Origin: an uncultured Slackia sp.
GTDB lineage: Bacteria > Actinomycetota > Coriobacteriia > Coriobacteriales > Eggerthellaceae
Direction of reading: 5' to 3'
DNA length: 9,327 nt
NCBI GenBank assembly: GCA_900555495.1
Contig: USLD01000038.1
Span: 1 to 9,327 of the forward strand
This document shows positions 5,539 through 9,327 of the stretch, in pieces; position 1 is the first letter of the stretch; each line of letters begins with the position of its first letter. Position numbers and translations under genes: made by a program. Below the pieces are notes generated by a model, which was not told the DNA's origin, did not search any database, and worked only from the letters and a program-made list of their open reading frames with translations.

Positions 5539-6135
5539 CTACAGCTCGACGACGCGCGTCGCGATACGGTCGCGCAGCATGGGCGAATGGGTCACCGCCA
5601 CAAGCCCCGCGCCCGTCTCGTCGGCCCAACGCAGCAGACGTTTCCACAGGTCAGCCTGGGTAAGCGCGTCGAGCATAGTGGAAATCTCGTCGCATATGAG
5701 GTAGCGCGGCGAACACGCCAACGCCCGCACGATGCAGAAGCGTTGCAGCTCGCCGCCCGACAGCTCGCGCGGACGCCGGGTCAGCCATTCGTCGCGCACG
5801 CCTATCTCCTCGCGCAAAGCGGCGAGCGTCGCGCCGTCGCACGGGCATTCCGCCAGGCTTTTCTCCATGGTCATCAGCGGATCGAGCATCCGCTCAGGGT
5901 GCTGCCAGATCATCTGCACGGGAGAGGCGCCCTTGCGCGGAAGCGGCGCGCCGCCCACCGTGACCGTGCCTTTCTGCGGCTCGTCGTAGCCCGACAAGAT
6001 CTTGCACAGCGTGGTTTTGCCCCGCCCCGACGGCGCGCTCAACGCGACCCGCTCGCCAGGAGCCACGGCGATGCTCACGCCCTCGAGAATGGGCGCCTTG
6101 CCGTATGAGAATTCGATATCGCATGCCTGCAGCAT
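5539..6135 (-). CDS. ABC importer ATP-binding protein, NikE/DppF type
   Basis: This is the second ATPase of a peptide/nickel-family importer, acting at the inner face of the membrane. In its 198 residues the Walker A is APSGRGKTT (34-42), with alanine in place of the usual first glycine. The Q-loop glutamine is Q78 in MIWQHPERMLDP, the signature is LSGGELQR (125-132), Walker B is YLICDE (145-150), the D-loop is STMLDALTQ (152-160) and the switch histidine is H183 in VTHS. The motif spacing and IWQHP-type Q-loop are those of DppF/OppF/NikE proteins. It ends at RVVEL and lacks the 50-70 residue C-terminal extension, with a zinc- or peptide-family motif, seen in full-length members. The start is the ATG ending at 6135, with AAGGGAG six bases upstream; an upstream in-frame ATG at 6162 has no such site. 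It is separated by 147 bases from the preceding ATPase gene. Confidence 0.88.
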   Translation of the reverse strand: MLQACDIEFSYGKAPILEGVSIAVAPGERVALSAPSGRGKTTLCKILSGYDEPQKGTVTVGGAPLPRKGASPVQMIWQHPERMLDPLMTMEKSLAECPCDGATLAALREEIGVRDEWLTRRPRELSGGELQRFCIVRALACSPRYLICDEISTMLDALTQADLWKRLLRWADETGAGLVAVTHSPMLRDRIATRVVEL

Positions 6136-6282
6136 GTCGTGCTCCCTTCGAAATCGTGCCATCAGAGCGAACGGCGCGACGAGGCGGCGCCGCTCGTTCC
6201 GGCATCAGGCGAACGCGGCCCCGAGGCGTCGCGCGCCGCAAACAGGCGCCGAGCCTTCCCGACGCGCGGCGAAGGCCTTCGG
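6136..6282. other. Gap between the two importer ATPase genes
   Basis: The 147 bases between the two ATPase genes are unusually long for this otherwise tight operon (11-base overlap and 9-base gap elsewhere). The sequence is very GC-rich and includes local inverted repeats around GGCGCC (near 6186-6191). No coding frame with a credible start was found, and there is no U-tract terminator. Confidence 0.4.
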
Positions 6283-7239
6283 CTATCGGACGTCTTGCCT
6301 ATCGGATCCTTCGAATCCGTGCTCGGGCAGCGCATGCCACAACGCGCGGCTGAACGGATGACGCAGCAGCTCGGGCGAGGCGAAGTTCGCCACGGCCGTT
6401 TCCTCCACCACCGTTCCGTCCTTGAACACCGCGATGCGGTCCGCCACGCGCAGCACCAGTTCGATATCATGCGTAATCAAAAGCACGCCGCCGCCCTCGT
6501 CGGCGAACGCGCGGAAATCGTCCATCGCGCGCACGGCCAATTCCAGGTCGAGGCCCGGCGTCGGCTCGTCGGCGATGATCAGGCGCGGCCTGTTCGCCAG
6601 AGCGCACGCCAGCAGCACGCGGCGGGCCATGCCGCCCGACAGCTCGAACGGATACAGGTTCGCCGCGCGCTCGTCCAGGCCGTAGCGCTCGAACACCTCG
6701 CGCCTGCGGCGGCGCGCCTCCTCGGGCGTCGCGTCGCGCACGAAAAGCTCGACCTGCTTTCCCACCTTCATCAAAGGGTCGAGCGATTCGACGCTCTGGG
6801 GAACGAATGCGATCTCGCGCCCGCGCAGGGCGGCGAGCCTCTCTTCGTCGCATCGTTCCCCATCGAACCACACGGTCCCTTCGACCAGGGAGTTTTCGGC
6901 CGAAATGCCCAGAATGGCGTCGGCGAGCAAGGTCTTGCCCGAGCCCGACGCGCCCACCACGGCCACGATTTCGCCCGCATGCACGCCGATGCTCAGCCCG
7001 CGGATCGCCTCGACGACGCGGCGCGGCGCCGAAAGCCACGAGAAGAATCCGGCGTCGGGCGCGTCGTCGTACATGGAAAACGACACCGACAGGTCTTCCA
7101 CCTGAAGCAGATGGTGTCCGCCCGCATGGCGCGAACCGTCTGCGTGGGTATGGTGGTGATGGGCATGGCCGTCTTCGTGCGCCGCGGAGTGCTCGGGCGA
7201 CCCGGCGGCTGCGGCCGCGTTCTTTTCGATATCCTGCAT
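6283..7239 (-). CDS. ABC importer ATP-binding protein, NikD/DppD type, with His-rich N-terminus
   Basis: This 318-aa protein is the first ATPase of the importer. The first 45 residues are an added segment with 11 histidines between 17 and 43, including HAHHHHTH (25-32). The ATPase core starts at LLQVEDLSVSF (44-54). Walker A is GASGSGKT (96-103), the Q-loop is VPQSVESLDP (146-155), the signature is LSGGMARR (200-207), Walker B is LIIADEPT (220-227), the D-loop is PGLDLE (228-233) and the switch histidine is H257 in ITHD. The C-terminus includes HPFSRALWHALPEH (294-307), the HPYT-x-L-like motif of Opp/Dpp/Nik ATPases. The core is of full length and intact. The His cluster suggests metal binding, hence nickel or a similar ion as substrate or regulator. 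The ATG has AGGAGG five bases upstream, inside the stop region of the permease gene, so translation is probably coupled. Confidence 0.92.
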   Translation of the reverse strand: MQDIEKNAAAAAGSPEHSAAHEDGHAHHHHTHADGSRHAGGHHLLQVEDLSVSFSMYDDAPDAGFFSWLSAPRRVVEAIRGLSIGVHAGEIVAVVGASGSGKTLLADAILGISAENSLVEGTVWFDGERCDEERLAALRGREIAFVPQSVESLDPLMKVGKQVELFVRDATPEEARRRRREVFERYGLDERAANLYPFELSGGMARRVLLACALANRPRLIIADEPTPGLDLELAVRAMDDFRAFADEGGGVLLITHDIELVLRVADRIAVFKDGTVVEETAVANFASPELLRHPFSRALWHALPEHGFEGSDRQDVR

Positions 7240-7248
7240 GCCGTCCTC

Positions 7249-8166
7249 CTACTCCTGCGCGCTTGCCGGGTCGCTCAAGCGACGAAGGCCCTGCCCCACC
7301 GCGTCGAACAGCATGACCACGCCGATGAGCGCCAGGCCGGGAAACACCGCGAGCCACCACATGCCGGCCGATAGATAGCTCATCGATTCGGACAGGATGA
7401 TGCCTATCGCAGCCGATTCGGGCGAAAGGCCGAAGCCGAGAAACGTCACGGACGCCTCATGCAGCACGGCATGGGGAAACAGCAGGATCGTTCCCACGAT
7501 GAACTGCGGCAACACGTGAGGCAACACATGGCGCGCCGCCACCGCGAGGCGCGACTGCCCGAGTTTGCGGGAAAGCGCCACGTAGGGCGCGTTTTTGACC
7601 TGCAGCACCTCGGCGCGCACCACGCGCGCCAAGCTGGGCCAGTGCGTGAGCGCGATGCCCACCACCACGCCGAAGAAGCCCTTGCCCACAGCGTAGGAAA
7701 TCAGGATCAGCAGCACGATATGGGGAATGCCCAGCATGAGGTCGATAAGCCACGTGACCGCGGCGTCGACCTTGCGCCCGCCGAGAGCCGCAGCGGTTCC
7801 GAGCGCCAAGGCGACCAGCGCGCTGGCTCCCGCGGCCAAAAGGCCGATCAGGACGCTTTGGGCCAGACCCGCGACCGTGCGCACCAGCATGTCATGGCCG
7901 AGACGGTCGGTGCCGAACGGATGCTCGAACGACGGAGGAAGCGAACGCGCGCCCATGTCGGTCTGCACCGCCTGCGGCATAAGCGCCACGCCCAACACCG
8001 CAACCGCGATCAGGATGGCCGCAGCCGCGACCGATGTGACGAATACGCGACGCCGCGAAGGCATGCGACGGCTCGAGGGACAATGGATGACCGGACGCTT
8101 CATGGCGGCAGTCGAAGCCTGGGCTCCGCATGCGGCCGCGTCATGTGCCGAAGAGCTAGACCGCAT
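7249..8166 (-). CDS. ABC importer permease, NikC/DppC type
   Basis: This 305-aa integral membrane protein is the second permease of the importer. After a 40-residue Arg/Ser-rich cytoplasmic N-terminus comes a first membrane helix (about 41-63). The family motif HPFGTDRLGHDMLVR (82-96) follows, then further helices at about 103-128, 139-162, 164-176, 221-240 and 268-290. The coupling (EAA) loop is YVALSRKLGQSRLAVAARHVLPH (195-217), which docks on the ATPases, followed by TFLGFGLSPE (241-250). These are hallmarks of DppC/NikC proteins. The ATG ending at 8166 overlaps the preceding permease gene by 11 bases and has AGGAAGGGGG six bases upstream. The later Met22 has no ribosome binding site. The N-terminus before the first helix is somewhat longer than usual. 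Confidence 0.92.
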   Translation of the reverse strand: MRSSSSAHDAAACGAQASTAAMKRPVIHCPSSRRMPSRRRVFVTSVAAAAILIAVAVLGVALMPQAVQTDMGARSLPPSFEHPFGTDRLGHDMLVRTVAGLAQSVLIGLLAAGASALVALALGTAAALGGRKVDAAVTWLIDLMLGIPHIVLLILISYAVGKGFFGVVVGIALTHWPSLARVVRAEVLQVKNAPYVALSRKLGQSRLAVAARHVLPHVLPQFIVGTILLFPHAVLHEASVTFLGFGLSPESAAIGIILSESMSYLSAGMWWLAVFPGLALIGVVMLFDAVGQGLRRLSDPASAQE

Positions 8167-9142
8167 GGGACGCCCCCTTCCTAATGCGCGGGTCGATGAC
8201 GCCGTACAAGACGTTCGCCATCAAATTCCCGCCGAACACGATGGCCGCCGACACGAGCGCGATGCCCACGAGCAGCGGGGCGTCGCCGCCGAGGCCCGCC
8301 GTGACGGCCGCCTGACCGAGGCCCGGATACGAGAACACCTGCTCGACGAGGACCGACCCGCCGAAGATTTCCGAAATGGATGCGAACTGCAGCGTGATGG
8401 CCGGCAGCGCGACGTTGCGCAAGCCGTGCAGACGAAACGCCTTCCACACGGACTGTCCCTGGGCGCGGGCGAAGCGCATGTAGCTGCTCCCCATCACGTC
8501 GATCGTCTTCTCGCGCGTATGCAGCGCGATGTTCGCCACGCCGAGAAACGAAAGCACGATGGCGGGCAGGGCCATGTGGTATAGGATGTCGCCCAAGCCC
8601 ACGTCTTCGGCGGCCATGCCGATGGGCACCGAGAATCCGATTGGGAACCACCCCAGCGCCACGCCGAACACGATCAGCGCGAGCAGGCCCAGCCAAAACG
8701 TCGGCGTCGACGCCAAAACATAGCAGTACACGCGCACGATGCGGTCGAACACGCTATCGCGACGCAAGCCCGACGCCACGCCCAGCACGAAGCCGAGCAC
8801 GCCCGAAAACGCCCACGCGCAGCCCATCAGCAGAAGCGAATTGCCCGCGCGCCACGCGATGACGTCGGCCACGGGAGCATTGAAGCGCAGGCTCTGGCCC
8901 ATGTCGCCCTGCAAGGCGGCGCCGGCCCATTCGATATAGCGCTGCCACAACGGGGCATCAGTGCCCCAATAGGCCGCGAGCTGGGCTTTCTTCTCGACGC
9001 TCATAGACACGAGCGACGCCTGGCCCGTGTTCGCCTGCACGGGGTCGATCGGAGACACCGCTACCAGCACGAACGCCACGATGCTCACGGCAACCATGAG
9101 CATCGCGAATTTCAGGATATTTCGTATGACGAATTTGACCAT
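8156..9142 (-). CDS. ABC importer permease, NikB/DppB type
   Basis: This is the first permease of the importer (328 aa from the chosen start). The N-terminal helix is MVKFVIRNILKFAMLMVAV and onwards (about 5-30), followed by the family's SPIDP segment. An external stretch (32-98) includes PLWQRYIEWAGAALQGDMGQS (64-84), where family members have a conserved QY...GDLG-like motif. Further helices lie at about 101-125, 138-165, 187-207, 248-262 and 289-312. The coupling loop is YMRFARAQGQ...LRNVALP (221-247). Next comes VEQVFSYPGLGQ (266-277), and the protein ends with DPRIRKG. The frame extends 29 codons further upstream, but that part is Arg/Pro-rich. The ATG ending at 9142 gives the family-typical N-terminus, though no strong ribosome binding site precedes it. 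It is the first importer gene in the window. Confidence 0.9.
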   Translation of the reverse strand: MVKFVIRNILKFAMLMVAVSIVAFVLVAVSPIDPVQANTGQASLVSMSVEKKAQLAAYWGTDAPLWQRYIEWAGAALQGDMGQSLRFNAPVADVIAWRAGNSLLLMGCAWAFSGVLGFVLGVASGLRRDSVFDRIVRVYCYVLASTPTFWLGLLALIVFGVALGWFPIGFSVPIGMAAEDVGLGDILYHMALPAIVLSFLGVANIALHTREKTIDVMGSSYMRFARAQGQSVWKAFRLHGLRNVALPAITLQFASISEIFGGSVLVEQVFSYPGLGQAAVTAGLGGDAPLLVGIALVSAAIVFGGNLMANVLYGVIDPRIRKGASHAV

Positions 9143-9327
9143 AGGTCGACGGTTCGGTCTTTCTCTTCGGATCCGCGACCAGGCGGATCGAGGCGCACGC
9201 GGGCGCGCCCGGCAAGCAAAACGCATCAAGGATACACGAGCGCGGCGCGTCCTTTCCGTGCGGCGCGCGAACTCGGACGAACGGACGCGCCGCCGCGCGA
9301 GTCGGATGAAACCCCAATCCCCGAGCA
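9143..9327. other. Region upstream of the importer permeases
   Basis: These 185 bases lead into the importer operon on the minus strand. No gene is recognised. GCGGCGCGTCC (9242-9252) and GGACGCGCCGC (9283-9293) form an 11-bp inverted repeat with a 30-base spacer, which could be an upstream gene's transcript end or a regulatory fold. TATCCT (about 9226-9231, minus strand) is a poor -10 candidate. I saw no recognisable nickel-repressor site or riboswitch. A substrate-binding protein gene may lie just outside the window. Confidence 0.35.

Noticed and set aside
4614..5663. Long plus-strand open frame opposite trmB
   Set aside because: It is antisense to trmB, with low-complexity Arg/His/Ala composition and no ribosome binding site.
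6139..7374. 411-codon plus-strand frame opposite the D-type ATPase
   Set aside because: It is antisense to a clear ABC ATPase and has no recognisable motif.
1..9327. tRNA genes, CRISPR repeats, insertion sequences
   Set aside because: No T-loop GGTTCRA-type sequence with a paired acceptor stem, no regularly spaced repeats, and no transposase frame was seen.

Overview
The window reads as high-GC Gram-positive (actinobacterial) chromosome, probably class Coriobacteriia (Eggerthellaceae-like). That placement is an inference from overall codon style and gene content; no rRNA or other marker is present. It holds two blocks of ordinary minus-strand genes, separated by a visibly different plus-strand accessory block at about 2020-4465.

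Left block (minus strand): the first 33 codons of an M20-type dipeptidase (cut by the window edge), an intergenic region with a clear intrinsic terminator, and glmU, the bifunctional enzyme that makes UDP-GlcNAc for the cell wall.

Accessory block (plus strand): a consensus -10 promoter overlapped by a three-half-site inverted-repeat operator, a small XRE-type repressor, an ImmA/IrrE-type zinc protease, a DUF4417 phage-associated protein, then a strongly basic 141-residue protein whose stop codon overlaps the GTG start of a strongly acidic 61-residue protein. The block ends in a perfect 15-bp hairpin. Base composition is lower in GC than the flanks (for example 26 of 60 bases at 4321-4380 against 41 of 60 at 8221-8280). 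The layout suggests remnant or cargo DNA from a prophage or integrative element. The repressor and protease resemble the ImmR/ImmA switch of ICEBs1. The basic/acidic pair looks like a toxin with its immunity protein and is the most interesting candidate for an undescribed system.

Right block (minus strand): a TrmB-like tRNA (guanine-N7) methyltransferase with an unusual version of the family's signature motif, then a four-gene ABC importer read in the order permease B, permease C, ATPase D, ATPase E (positions about 9142 down to 5539). The importer belongs to the peptide/nickel (Dpp/Opp/Nik) family. Its D-type ATPase carries a histidine-rich N-terminal extension, which points towards metal, perhaps nickel. 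No substrate-binding protein lies in the window; it may lie upstream, beyond 9327, or elsewhere.

No tRNA, rRNA, CRISPR array, insertion sequence or convincing attachment-site repeat was seen.
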